Positions 1-11,214 of a DNA stretch of 64,000 bases are shown in pieces. The notes beneath the pieces are model-generated. The model had not been told where the DNA came from, did no database searches, and saw only the letters and a list, made by a program, of their open reading frames with translations. The translations under genes were made by a program, and so were the position numbers. How positions within the stretch are numbered: position 1 is the stretch's first letter; each line of letters begins with the position of its first letter. This DNA is from Odontocerum albicorne (lineage: Eukaryota > Arthropoda > Insecta > Trichoptera > Odontoceridae). Where the stretch lies: assembly GCA_949825065.1 (NCBI GenBank), contig OX463844.1, positions 30,654,033-30,718,032 of the forward strand. The letters are read 5' to 3'.

Positions 1-436
1 CTTGTTTGTGCTCCCCTGATGATAAGGGGAAAATATTGAAACCGGTAGTGTTATACCGTTACATAAAGTAGAATGAACAGTGTTTGATAAAACATATTAC
101 AATGTTTTTAAACCTCCACAATGTTAATGCCTTAACTATAAATAATATAATATGAATATTGTTTATATGTCCTATGGTTATCCGCTCACTTAGATATTCA
201 AAAGTATATTAAGAAATATATTACGTAAATTTTTTAATCATCTCTAGAAAGTACAAATTCACCTATTTTTTTAAATGAGGATTTCTTTGTATTTTATTAC
301 CTAGGTTCTTAAAAAGGAATATTTAATGAATATAGGATTTTATTTACTTTAAAAAGTATTGTATTTACACATTGTCGTTGGAAAGTGATACAAAAAAATA
401 TAGCGTCTTTCGCCTACGGGATATGATGGAATGTTG

Positions 437-792
437 CAAGTGATGGATAGCTTGTTCGGAGTTTCGGTCCGATGGTAGGACACCTTACTCCTTCATCGGA
501 TAAGTTCTGACTGTTAAGATATTTATTGGATTTATAGCTATGTGCATTTATAGCTATGTGCATTATCTAACTCCATATACATTTATAGCTATGTGCATTA
601 TCTAACTCCATATACATTTATAGTTATGTGCATTATCTAAATCCATATACATTTATACCTATGTGCATTATCTAAATCCATATACATTTATAGCTATACA
701 AGTGATGGATAGCTTGTTCGGAGTTTCGGTCCGATGGTAGGACACCTTACTCCTTCATCGGATAAGTTCTGACTGTTAAGATATTTATTGGA
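437..792. repeat. 94-bp direct repeats flanking a 35-bp tandem array
   Basis: Two apparently identical 94-bp blocks lie at 437-530 and 699-792, each from caagtgatggatagc to atttattgga. Between them, 531-698 holds about four and a half copies of a 35-bp unit (tttatagctatgtgcatt followed by atctaa and ccatataca) that differ by a few substitutions. The rest of 1-1055 is AT-rich with no gene seen; it contains a poly(A) run near 968-995. Confidence 0.9.
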
Positions 793-1135
793 AATTTTTG
801 GATCTTTTTGGGAATCGGGAAAGGATAGGTTTGTGGTAATTGTTTTGATTTTATGAATGATTATGAGAAATTATAAACGATTAAATACATATATAAATAT
901 GATGATATATACATAATATTAAATACAAATATACATAAATTTGTGTCGTCACACACTGTTTTATATTGAATGGGTGAAAAAAAAAAAAAAAAATAAAATA
1001 AAAAATGAATTGTGAATAAATTATAAGAATGAATATAGTATATGTAGATAAGTAAATGAGTGGGGAAATGTGTGTGACTTTTATAAATATATTAAGGTGT
1101 AGAAAATGTTTATTGAAGGTGAGAAATGCGGTTGC

Positions 1136-2614
1136 CTATGGGGGTAAACTGTCTGCCGGAGGAATTATCGATGATGGGGTGTTCAGAGTGACAATCGGGG
1201 GGTCATTTGGGGGGATGATTAGAGTTAAAGAGGGGGGGGTCGGGGGGATGTTTCGCAATATTGATTTCGGACGAGTGTGTCTGTAACTGGTGTTCGCGTT
1301 GTAGTTATCTAAGGCTTTTATGACTGGGTTGGGATGACGGGATATAGAGCTGTAGAACCTTTCGGCCAGAGCGCGCATATGTTCGGGGATAGTATGTAGT
1401 TTGGTATCTGCGTGGAGTCTTGAATTACGGACGATGTAGGGTGCTTTTAAAATTATGCGGAGGGCTTTGTTTTGAATGATCTGAATGTGATGTAGCGTTG
1501 TTTTCTTCGCGTGGCCCCAGACCGGAAGGGCGTATGTCAGTTGCGGTCTGACGATCGCTTTATATAGGTGGAGTTTAGTGCGCGTGCTAAGTTTGCTGTA
1601 TTTACTGATCAAGGGAAATAATGATTTGAGTGTTCCGTGAGCTTTTGATTTGATATTGAGGGCGTGTTTATGCCACGAGAGTCTACTGTCTAATGTGAGG
1701 CCTAGGTATTTTACGTGTTTTGACCATGGGACGCTCTGGCCGAAGAGTTTAAGAGTTCTGATGGGTTTGATGTATCTGCGTGAGAAGCGGACTGCTGTGC
1801 TTTTGGTGGGATTTATTTTGATCTTCCATTTGGTGCACCAGTGCTCCAGAATGGGAATGAAGTCTTGCAGTCTGTTGTGGGATACGGACTCATATTTCGA
1901 TGAAGAGAGAAAGGCTGTGTCGTCAGCGTATTGCGCGGTGATACAATGTGTTCGTGAAAATTGGGGCATATCGCTCGTGTATATGTTATACAGGATAGGG
2001 GACAACAGTGCACCTTGGGGCACACCTGCCAGAATGGGGCGAGGGGATGAGTTTATACCGTCTATTTTGACGGAGAAGGAGCGATTTTCAAGGAATGATG
2101 CGATGATTTGCACTAGTCTGAGGGGAATACCTGACTTGTGCAGTTTGAATATGAGTCCGTTGAGCCAGACTGTGTCGAAGGCTTTCGCCACGTCTAGTGA
2201 AAGGAGGGTCGTGAGGCCTTTGGAGCTGAAGTATTTGATGATGTGTTCTATAACGCGAAGAAGCTGATGGTTGGTAGAGTGTAATGGCCTAAATCCGTGT
2301 TGCGAATCTGGTATGATGTTACGTGAGTAAGTTTCTAACGAGAGACGTTCTAGGATTAATTTTTCGAGCACTTTACCTAGAGTCGGGAGCAGACTGATCG
2401 GTCTGTAATTTTCAGGGATAACGTGGCTTTTACCCGGTTTAGGGAACATGATGACGTCGGCGTTTTTGAATGGGGTTGGAAAGAATTTATGTCGAAGGCA
2501 GGCATTGTAAATGGCGGTAAGGGCGTAAATGGCTTTTTTCGGAAGTTTTTTCAAGGTGAGATTATTGATTTTATTGGGGCCGGGGGCTTTGGAATGTTGC
2601 AGCAACTTCGACAC
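1136..2614 (-). CDS. Jockey-like non-LTR retrotransposon reverse transcriptase, 5'-truncated
   Basis: The 492-residue reading frame encodes most of a reverse transcriptase that would copy its own RNA into DNA at the insertion site. Visible motifs, in order: KAPGPNKI near the start, NYRPISLLPTLGKVLEK, QHGFRPLHST, the catalytic D in LDVAKAFD, GVPQGALLSPILYNIY, the catalytic YADD in QYADDTAF at about residue 230, and a C-terminal thumb region with YLGLTLDSRLSW and LTYALPVWG. These place it in the jockey-type group. The apurinic endonuclease domain and the nucleic-acid-binding first ORF are missing. The frame begins at a GTG codon and stays open upstream to an in-frame stop near 2700, so no true start exists: this is a 5'-truncated, immobile copy. 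The RT part has no internal stop, so it is fairly young. Confidence 0.92.
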   Translation of the reverse strand: MSKLLQHSKAPGPNKINNLTLKKLPKKAIYALTAIYNACLRHKFFPTPFKNADVIMFPKPGKSHVIPENYRPISLLPTLGKVLEKLILERLSLETYSRNIIPDSQHGFRPLHSTNHQLLRVIEHIIKYFSSKGLTTLLSLDVAKAFDTVWLNGLIFKLHKSGIPLRLVQIIASFLENRSFSVKIDGINSSPRPILAGVPQGALLSPILYNIYTSDMPQFSRTHCITAQYADDTAFLSSSKYESVSHNRLQDFIPILEHWCTKWKIKINPTKSTAVRFSRRYIKPIRTLKLFGQSVPWSKHVKYLGLTLDSRLSWHKHALNIKSKAHGTLKSLFPLISKYSKLSTRTKLHLYKAIVRPQLTYALPVWGHAKKTTLHHIQIIQNKALRIILKAPYIVRNSRLHADTKLHTIPEHMRALAERFYSSISRHPNPVIKALDNYNANTSYRHTRPKSILRNIPPTPPSLTLIIPPNDPPIVTLNTPSSIIPPADSLPP

Positions 2615-2719
2615 ATACGAGTAGCTGACTGTGGTAGTGATGTCCCAACATCTTCTTCCACATTCACTGCTAAAATAGACAGAATCCTCCGGAACCTAAT
2701 ACAGTTGCTTTCTTTGTAA

Positions 2720-4958
2720 TTGCTTCCTATGCAGGTTAGCTAACTAGTCATACTGCTTAAGATGACTGAGTCATCGTATCCTTTTTAATTTGATTTTCAG
2801 TTTTATTGAAAATGTACGCTTAATGACTGAATGGAATTTTATTAAAAGCATACTGGAAACGAAAATAATTTCTGAAAAAAAGGCTAAATTTTGAGGGTAA
2901 ACTGATATGCCATTTAAACATTTTGTTCTTCTGGACTTTATATACGCATCCATCTGTTCTGGAAAGTATTGCTCCGTTTTTCCTCTGATGCGTTTTTTAG
3001 AACATTATAAATTTTCTGCTTCATGGGCTATAATCCAAGGTATTGCTTTTCCTTATTTTCTGTCTAGATTTGTTTTTTTCTTTTTTATGTGTAAAAACAA
3101 ATAATTTTTCAGTTTGTTCGATGTTGTTGGATACAACTCATGTATATAGCTGCATTTTTAACGTTCTTTTGGCATTCATGGGATGTTCCCATGAATGCCT
3201 TTACAGCTGTACCTGTATTGATTATAGCGTCTTTTGATTTCTCTATAGTTCCATGGATAAACCGACTAATAGTTCTCTTAAAATATTTTTGCGACATTTC
3301 GACAAAAAGGAACAATTTTAGTGGTATTGTCATAAATATATGAGTACATGTGGATTTCAGTATCAAAGAACATATTTTTTTAACCCAATTTTGCAGAACT
3401 ATAAAATGAAGTGCCTTATTTCAATGAAGATGCTATTTTATTTATTTAAACGGTTAAATTACCTTTTTGAAAAAAAATATATTAACAAAAAATAAATATT
3501 GACATGTTGATTGTATTACAATAAAAAAGGGTATATGCAGTATGAGACAAGCCTAAATTAATAAAAAAGCAAACCTCAAAATCATTTATTTCACTATCTT
3601 GTCAACACCATATTTTTTCCTATGTCTTGTATAAGCTTCAGTCGTATGTATGTCAACACAATGTCCATATCGATTTCCTAATCTATGCCAACTATTTGTT
3701 GTGAATTTGTTATTTTTTTTAATAGCTTTTAAATGCATGATTGCTTTCCAAAACTCTGGGTTGCTTAATATTATAATAACAACATTATTAAAATTAGAAG
3801 TACTAGATGTATAAAGTTGTTAATATAAATTTTGTCATCTTCATTAAATTAAAATGTTGAATTGATCAACGTTGTCGATCCGTCAAGCGTAGGTAAACAT
3901 GAAATAGATTATCTAATCATACAACAATATTATAACATACTTACATGATTGAAACAAAAAAAAACTCCACACCAAGACATGGTAAACGACAAATTAAACG
4001 TTAAAGATAAAAAAAATTAAAAGTGGTGAAAATGTGAAAAATCCTCATATTTGTTTGATTTTATTAACACACAAATTTATCAACATACAAACTTAGAGGC
4101 AACTTCTTTCGACGGAAAAATAATTCAATTGTGAAACATTAAACTGTTTTTATTTAAGGTTTGTACTATAATGTTCATCAGTTCAGAATTGTTAAGTGGA
4201 AACTACTGTAGTGGATTTTGATTTGCGTGAATGTTTATTTCTCGTGTAAGAACAGTATAAATTCAATAAATGAAATACGAGTAGATTGGGAAACAATTTT
4301 TTTTGGGAAAATCACTTATATTTTTGAGATTGAGATCCATCCAAAATTAAAAATATAACCAGTATTTTTAAATTTGTATATATTATATATAAGTGTACTT
4401 ATTTTTGAAAGCCCACCAAATAAATTCTTTCATTTAATTTTTTTCAGAAAATTTGGTAACTTTAACCACGCTTTTTCTTTTGAATTGTAACCGCGAAATC
4501 ATAAGCAATAACATTTGTTCGTGAATACTAAAATTATGCTGTTTTCTAATTTACTTAATATCCCAAATAAATATAACGAAGACCCCAAAAATATTTAACT
4601 TTCGTTAATTGATTACAAACACTACATGCTGAATTTATAAAGAAAATATTAAAAACCCATAAAAATGATACCATTTTGACGGAAAATCATTAAAACACCA
4701 TAAAAATTATTCAGAATTTTATTTGACTTAAGAAACAATTAAATCAATACATAAATATCAAATTCAGTCTTTTTTATATCTAATTACACGATAACTTAAA
4801 ATAAATAAAGGGATGCTGAGTTGTAATAGGCCGAAAAAAAATGGTTTTACTTATTCAAAATTATTTCATTACTAATTCAAAACAATTACGTTGGATAAAA
4901 CAGAGAGACAAATTTTGTCAGTATTATCAAACGAATATTTTTCATAATTTTGAAAATT
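2720..4958. other. Intergenic, no gene seen
   Basis: AT-rich sequence between the non-LTR element and the first cecropin gene. The open frames here are short and show no family motif. A perfect 13-bp inverted repeat sits at 3171-3183 and 3187-3199. Nothing else can be supported. Confidence 0.6.
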
Positions 4959-7158
4959 TCATCCAAGAGCTGCAACTGTTTGCAACACGGCTACTGCTGG
5001 AGCCGCCTTAATAACTCCATCCCTTATTCTTCGGCCTGCTTTTTCCTAAAAATAATAAAAAAATATAATTAGAAATGTACATAAAATATAACCAAATAAT
5101 GTAATAATACCAAAGTAATGACATTTTCAGAATAATGATAATGTTTTGTTGAATCAAACGAACGTACATAAATTAATATGTTTGAAGAATTCTGTTTTCA
5201 CGAAATACAATTTTCAGAATAACAAACATTTTTCGTCTGGAAATACCGCTGAGAGTATTTAAACCTCCAGATTTAGATGACACAAGTATATTTAAGGAAT
5301 GGTTAATGAATTTGGACGCTCGATGGAAAGATAAAATAGAAAAAAAAACTTATTTTAATTGATAATTGCTCAAGATATAATTTGAGATGCTAGTTAGAAC
5401 ACGTTTGGTTTGATTTTTTTCCAAATTTTACAGTACTATCACAACCTTTTAATCTGGAAATATACATTACAAAAGATGATAATGAAAAATAGGGTTATCC
5501 CGTAGCACTGATGTCGAAGAAAATAATTTCAACAATAATGCGTGTTGTAAACATAATTATGAATACTGATAAAAATATCAGTCCAGTCAAAATAACACAA
5601 CTCATTGAAAATTAAATAATTTAATGTATTTGTACAACTTTTTATTCCAAAACCGAACAGTTTTTTTTAATATTAAATGTTTTCCCATATTTAGTAAAAC
5701 GATTTTTTTTAGGTCCCATGAATTTCGGTAAAATGTGATTTAACATAGAGTACGCAAATATAATACAATAGTTTTTATTATTTCGGATATTTGGTAATCA
5801 TCTTAATCGTAAGAGATTTACTGTGTATGTAGAAAAGTTTAAATTTAATTTATCACACAAATAACATCAAATTTAGCATAATTTTGAAATTAATATTTAC
5901 ATTTTAACAAAAAAATTCTTACGAGTATATTGTACATCGTATATTTTATATAGTATATTGTACAGTATATTATAAATTGTACATCGTAAGGTTTCTTTCT
6001 TAAAGTTGTAACTCCACATTTAGATGTTTCGGATTGGTATTGCAATAAGTAATCGTTTCTTGACTAGAAAAATATTGTAAGGCATTCAATTTCTGTAATA
6101 CCGTGTTTGACGTACCTCAATGATTTTATTCACTTATGATTTGTTTGAACAAGAATTTTAAATATCTTTATACATCTATTGAAAATATCTTTATACATCT
6201 ATTGAAAAACTAGATAAATATTATATTTTCAAAACATATATGATATATGTATGTATTGTCAAAAAAATTAATAACTTATGTAGATAGAGATATTTCAAAA
6301 ATCCTTTCATTGTTACTAAAGGCCGATGATTTTTTAATTGGAGGAAAAATCCTTGTTTTAAAAATATACATTTTCTTTTGAATGTTTCGTGGAGCATTGA
6401 AAAATATAACTCCATTATTTGACGAAATAACGAAAATATAAACAAAAAAATTATATCATATATACAAAAAACAAAAAGGTTGCAATTAAAAAAATATTAA
6501 TACTAAATATACAATTTGTACATCGCCGTTACTAGAAGATATTCTTCTCAAGGGGGTTCTAATTTAAGGATCAAACCAACAGTTTTTGACAGATTTAAAA
6601 TATTAAAAAATAATAATAAAATAAGTTGAGTGTAAACAAAGAAAGATGATTGATGTGTGCATTAGATATCTAATTGAAGATAGTTGTAATTAAAAGAAGC
6701 TAGGAATTCAAATAATGTTTACATAATAACATATTTTATGTTTATTACTGATTGTGGAGTAAGAATATTAGATTTATATGCATGGGGAATGATGTACTCG
6801 TATGCAGATTATATGATAATGCTAGCAAAAAGTAAGGGAAAATAAGAAGGGCGTGAAGAAAATAAACTGAACATTGGAAAATCGAAAGTTATAGTTATTA
6901 AGAGAGAAAGTAAGATCAGTGAATAAATATGACCAGAATTATTTTTAAATAACGTTTTTTATGTAAAGTATCGACTTGAACTTTGTGAACCCCTCTAATT
7001 CATATATTTTTAGGGTAAAGCAAAAATAATTCATGAACTGTACTTACGATTTTCTTGAAACCTTTCCATCTTGGTTCTGGAACTGGAGAAGATGTAATCT
7101 CTTCAGATATAATCAGATAAATAAGGCAAAGAGTTAAGATCTTAGTTGCGGCGTTCAT
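4959..7158 (-). CDS. Cecropin, canonical two-exon antimicrobial peptide gene
   Basis: Exon 1 is 7158-7048 (37 codons) and exon 2 is 5045-4959 (28 codons plus TGA); the 2.0-kb intron has a gtaagt donor and a ctag acceptor and is phase 0. The product is 65 residues. A hydrophobic signal peptide (LTLCLIYLII) is followed by SSPVPEP, a short prosegment of the kind trimmed by dipeptidyl peptidases. The mature peptide begins at RWKGFKKI, continues EKAGRRIRDGVIKAAPAVAV, and ends ...VAALG; the final Gly would be converted to a C-terminal amide. Tryptophan at position 2, a basic N-terminal helix, the Ala-Pro hinge and a hydrophobic second helix are all present, as in lepidopteran cecropins that permeabilise bacterial membranes. 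A TATA-like box (ttttata, 7240-7246) and an NF-kappaB-like motif (7305-7314) lie upstream. The neighbouring minus-strand copies are paralogues. Confidence 0.95.
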
Positions 7159-7239
7159 GTTGACTATATTAATGCGGCGTTAGATCCAAACAATATGAAA
7201 CCTTGTAGTTGAATGGTACCTTATCATATTTACGTTTAG

Positions 7240-7314
7240 TTTTATAGTACACTATCCTTAATAACGACTGATGAGTAAACATAATCACACGTCATCGAAA
7301 ATAGGTGATTCCCC
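7240..7314 (-). promoter_or_regulatory. Cecropin promoter: TATA box and kappaB-like site
   Basis: On the minus strand, TATAAAA lies at 7246-7240, 82 bp upstream of the cecropin ATG. GGGGAATCAC lies at 7314-7305, close to the insect kappaB pattern GGGRNNYYYY bound by Relish/Dorsal-type factors. Function is inferred from motif and position. Confidence 0.6.
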
Positions 7315-7804
7315 TTTAGGAATACAAGTTCAAGCAGCTTCGTTTGAATACATTCGGAGGAAGTTCCAAGAACGTTTGTAACAGGTTTGGAGGTTACAAA
7401 CAGGGGCTTACAAAACATTGATTTCATGTTCATATAACAATTTTGTTTAAAAGAGGGAAAATAAAAAATCATACATCTCTAAAATAATGTATTTTATAAG
7501 TAAATTTACATGTAAATAACAAATTTTCTTTGGGTATTATTGATTTTTTTATATATTTTTAAATAAAAATTCTTCAAGCTTGTCGAGTTGATTTTAAAAT
7601 TTCGGTATTCAGCCACCATAAGTTCCACAGAGTTTCCATACACTAAAACCATTGCAATTTCTTCTTGAACTGAATGATATTTTTAATGGTTTTATGATAA
7701 ACTTGAATACTTTTTTTGCGAAATCTCCCTGGAATTAAAGTTCTCGTGAATTATTAAAAAAAAATATTATGAAAACAATTGTGCATTAATAATCACTTCA
7801 CTTG

Positions 7805-7995
7805 ACAGTTTCCTTGGCCTAGTTGTTAAGGCCACTGTCTCGCAGCCCGTAGGTTGCAGGTTCGTTTCTCATCGGTGTTTAAAAAAGGATTCCAATCAGG
7901 TTTTCAATTAAGTCCTTTTGTGGTTGGCTGGAAGGGGTTGTTACATGGCAAATGAACCTGCTAGGTTGTTGAACCTCATACAATGAAAATATTAA
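7805..7995 (+). repeat. tRNA-derived SINE copy
   Basis: The head resembles a tRNA (cctagttgttaaggcc, then a B-box-like ggttcgtttctc). It is followed by the family tail with 'ggttggctggaaggggttg', 'acatggcaa' and 'catacaatgaa'. The same tail recurs at 33.0, 33.9, 40.5, 56.6 and 59.3 kb in this window. Confidence 0.7.
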
Positions 7996-8279
7996 ACAAT
8001 GTCTTCGTATTTTGGAATTAACAAAATTTAAGATTTTAAACATTTATTTTGCTCAGGTCGAATAATGTTTAAAATATAAAGAAAATAACTAAATAAATTA
8101 GATCTATTATAACCAGAGAGCTACTCGTATATCTGCAGATAATGTTGATATATTTAGATATTTTCTTTTACAAGTTTTAGCCGAACTTTGTAAAATCATT
8201 ATCGATAATATATAATATTGCAAATTGTTTTCCTTGTTTTTCAAATTGAATACAATTATAAATAATAGCTATTGTGTCA

Positions 8280-8400
8280 TATCAAAAATTGCGAAAATGA
8301 CAATACATAATAATGTATTGGTGTCCACCTTGACGTATGCAAGCGAACCTTGGATTTGGCAGAAGAATGATAAAATGTTATGGATACACTTGCTCTAAGA
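8280..8400 (+). pseudogene. Fragment of a non-LTR retrotransposon reverse transcriptase C-terminus
   Basis: The plus strand reads STLTYASEPWIWQKND, which matches the 'LLYGSETW' type motif seen after the RT palm in RTE/R1-like elements. No RT core is nearby and the frame soon breaks, so this is a small relic. Confidence 0.4.
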
Positions 8401-8916
8401 AAAAAAATGTAGATTGTTAATATATAAACGAAGGCGAAATTGATGCATGGATAAAATGGATGTTTTAAGTAAGATGAATAAAGGAGAGGTAAGTAAGGTG
8501 CTTAAGACACGTGAAGACAATGAATAATGAGAGAATGAATTACTGAATAACATATTTAGAAGTGTAAGGTTCGTTTGGAAGAGGTAGATCAAGTGGGCGA
8601 GGACGAGAATTTTTGAAGATAAATAATTCTTATTTAGGTAATTTTTAAATATCGATAAGAATAAAACATGTCTAATCGACAAAGGAAGTTTTCTTTGCCT
8701 ACCCCCTGATTTTTTATATCTGTCTGTTTTACAAGGAACACAAAGTGGTAGATATACGAGTATACTTAAGCATGTAAATGTCAAGATAGAGAAAATTAGG
8801 ATTTCCATACTTATAAGGCGCTTTATATATATAATACTTGCTAAACGTTATTAGATTTACTCAACGCAGGCTGGTTTACTTTTCCCTATGAAAGAAAAAA
8901 AAATTACATTACTTAC

Positions 8917-9036
8917 AATTTTTCTCCATCCCTTCCATTTAAAAAAATTCCACTTCGGTTCAGCCACTGGTGCAGCTGACACTTCGATAAAACCAATGAG
9001 AATAATTAAAAGTAAAAAAACAGTTAAGGCTTTCAT
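8917..9036 (-). CDS. Cecropin-like gene, first exon; second exon not found intact
   Basis: Forty codons run from ATG at 9036 to a gtaagt donor at 8916-8911. The peptide has a strong signal (KALTVFLLLIILIGFIEVSA), an AAPVAEP prosegment and the basic aromatic start KWNFFKWKGWRKI, so it is clearly the same exon as in the canonical cecropin, with an inserted KWKG block shared with the gene at 10.8 kb. The phase-0 donor matches too. I found no intact cecropin exon 2 between here and the next gene. The best candidate is minus 8706-8635, where 'cag' precedes GVGKENFLCRLDMF; this recalls the start of exon 2 but lacks RxRDxI and GPAV. The gene is either a peptide with a changed tail or a pseudogene. 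A TATA-like box and GATA motif precede it. Confidence 0.65.
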
Positions 9037-9101
9037 GTTTGATGTTGAACCTTCGGTGAAGATATTGTTACGGTGTAAGTAAGAGAAATTTTGAAGTACA
9101 T

Positions 9102-9121
9102 CTTTATATACTTCCTTATCT
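9102..9121 (-). promoter_or_regulatory. TATA box and GATA motif of the cecropin-like gene at 8.9 kb
   Basis: The minus strand has TATATAAAG (9110-9102), 66 bp above the ATG, with AGATAAG (9121-9115) just upstream. The same arrangement and spacing occurs at 10858-10877 before the neighbouring paralogue, so the promoter was duplicated with the gene. Confidence 0.6.
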
Positions 9122-10004
9122 CGTTTTCGATAGTAATGAGATTTAAAAAAATGTTATAACGATTTGAAATTTACTATCTTTGTTCTTATCATCTTAGAAT
9201 GATTCGGATCACAGTATTTTTGTGAGTATCTCTGGTATATCATATACGCTTGTATCGTTAGCCAGAAACTGTCCATGAAATACCATTTTGGATAGTCTAG
9301 AATAATGATTTATATTCCCATTAATCAACAGTATTAGTACTAACAGTACTAGTACTCAGTTTGATGTTTAAGAGTGAAAAGTGGACGTGGAAAAATACTG
9401 AAATTAGTTTTTTAATGCTTGAAGTTTGTTTATATTTTTGTAAAAGTTTTGTTATATTTTATCCAGAAATAAGCACGAATTTGCGTAACTCTTGTCTGAG
9501 TGATTGGAAGAAATAGGTTTGTGTCAATAAGTTCAAAGGCGATTCCCGAAATTTTGTAAAATATTGTGAAAAGGTTGAAGCAACTTTCCAAATAGCTTCA
9601 AATCTTTTTATTATTTACGAGTTTGATTTTGGTAACAGTTCAGAATGGTTGAATCTGAAGATGGGCGTTTGTCTTATGTAGAATGTTTACCATAATATAA
9701 GTCTTAATGTAAATAAAACAATTTAAATTCGTGGCTACATTTTAATTTACTTTATAATTTAACGAAAAGTGCATACTTAAATACAAAAATAGAGTAGGAA
9801 ATTAATAAATCACAGTCAAGTGTCCAATACTCGACAGCAAAAGGGACAAGGAAGGATTTGGGAGTCACCTTGTCATATTTATTGTATACAAATTTGTAAT
9901 ACACTTATGAATAACACTAATTCTTAATATTTTACTAGTTTATTGAAGACCCTCGTTTTTTCTATTTGGAAAAAAAACTTATTTACCAGAGTTCGAAAAA
10001 TGTA

Positions 10005-10787
10005 TTAATTTACAAACCAAATTTTTGGTTTGATTGGAAATTTTAATGGTACATTTATTCTTAAATCCTTAAATCCATTTCTGATAATGTGTTTTCCAGC
10101 ATTCCCCTATAAATATACAAAAGATTAATTCAGATATCTTGTTATGTGAAAAATATAATCTTGAAATTACGAAAAATGACAATTTTGAGTTTTAACAACT
10201 TAATCACTACCGAAATATATTGTTCAATACAAAAAAGCTGAAAACATAAATAAAATATTAAGATTTTTTAATGTTATTTCTTTTCGCTGTTAAAAATAGA
10301 AGTAGTGTTTACTCGAGACTATCCCAAAACGACTAGCGTCTATAGTAAACACTATCATGAAAACCCTTTTACACACATTTAGTAAATTCTATATCCGAGA
10401 AATATGTGAAGTAGGAGATATTGTGAGAGGAGGTAGAAACCTCAGGAGATACTATCGAAGCAATGTGGAAAAAATGAATAACTATAGAGTTCCGAGCATA
10501 GCAATGCATGAAATCACCACTGGTATTCGTCCTCCAGGAAAACTTCCAAAAAGAGGAAAATATAGATAGGAGTGAACATTTCAAGAGAGACAGTCCTGAT
10601 GATAATTAACCAATGATCTAAATTACGAGAAAAAAGAAGCAAAAGAAATTATTCAAATGAAACTTACGATTTCTTTCCAGCCTTTCCATTTGAAAATCTT
10701 CCACTTAGGTTCAGGCAATGGTAATGCATGCATCTCAATACAAACAATGCCAATGATTATAAAAAACAAAAGAACTGAAAATTTCAT
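10005..10787 (-). CDS. Cecropin-like gene with an altered C-terminal exon
   Basis: Exon 1 is 10787-10668 (40 codons) with a gtaagt donor. Signal peptide KFSVLLFFIIIGIVCIEM is followed by LPLPEP and the basic start KWKIFKWKGWKEI. The proposed exon 2 is 10106-10005: after 'tttatag' it reads GNAGKHIIRNGFKDLRINV... and stops with TAA after 33 codons. GNAGKHI-RNG aligns with the EKAGRRIRDG of the intact gene with one extra Ile, but the AAPAVAV segment is replaced by LRINVPLKFPIKPK. The intron would be 561 bp, phase 0. Either exon 2 decayed by small indels, or the gene makes a longer Lys/Trp-rich peptide. Exon 1 is convincing; exon 2 is a reasoned guess. Its promoter matches that of the 9.0-kb paralogue. 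Confidence 0.6.
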
Positions 10788-10857
10788 GTTTCACCAAAAA
10801 AAGATAATTCACCGTACAAGTGTTTTAAGGTTATATATAATTTATTTTTTAAATTCA

Positions 10858-10877
10858 CCTTTTATACCTCCTTATCT
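10858..10877 (-). promoter_or_regulatory. TATA box and GATA motif of the cecropin-like gene at 10.8 kb
   Basis: Minus-strand TATAAAAGG (10866-10858) lies 71 bp before the ATG, with AGATAAG (10877-10871) upstream. It is homologous to the promoter at 9102-9121. Confidence 0.6.
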
Positions 10878-11214
10878 AGAAAACTGTACTTAACTAAAAC
10901 CGGAAAGAGAGTATTAAGTATGATTTATAATTTCAAGGAAATAATATAATCCTTCAAGCAAACTAAATATTTAATAAATACAGATCGCTCTAAGTCCTGA
11001 TGTATTTTTTAATCGATTTGGTGCATTTTAACATCATTCAATTTTTTTTTCTTTCTGTAATGTTTTGAATTATGGATATTTTCTTGTGACATTATCGTTT
11101 ATATTAAGGAAACTCTGTACCACATTATTTTTATTGCTTATTTTTTTCAAAATTTAACTAAATTACAATTAAACAGAATGACCCAGAATAAAGCCGACTT
11201 TATAAAATTCGTAA

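Noticed and set aside
1650..2267. 205-codon plus-strand frame opposite the reverse transcriptase
   Set aside because: It is the antisense shadow of the RT frame, with no motif of its own.
7595..7675. Minus-strand EEIAMVLVYGN-like segment resembling a transposase N-terminus
   Set aside because: Too short and without a following helix-turn-helix; it could be chance.
8395..8808. 137-codon minus-strand frame, hydrophobic
   Set aside because: Low-complexity Leu/Ser/Phe composition with no family motif; it overlaps the candidate relic exon 2 and a retrotransposon fragment.
10357..10569. Basic 70-codon plus-strand frame (YYRSNVEKMNNYR, RPPGKLPKRGKYR)
   Set aside because: It lies in the proposed intron of a minus-strand cecropin-like gene, has no signal peptide, and an opposite frame of equal length exists.
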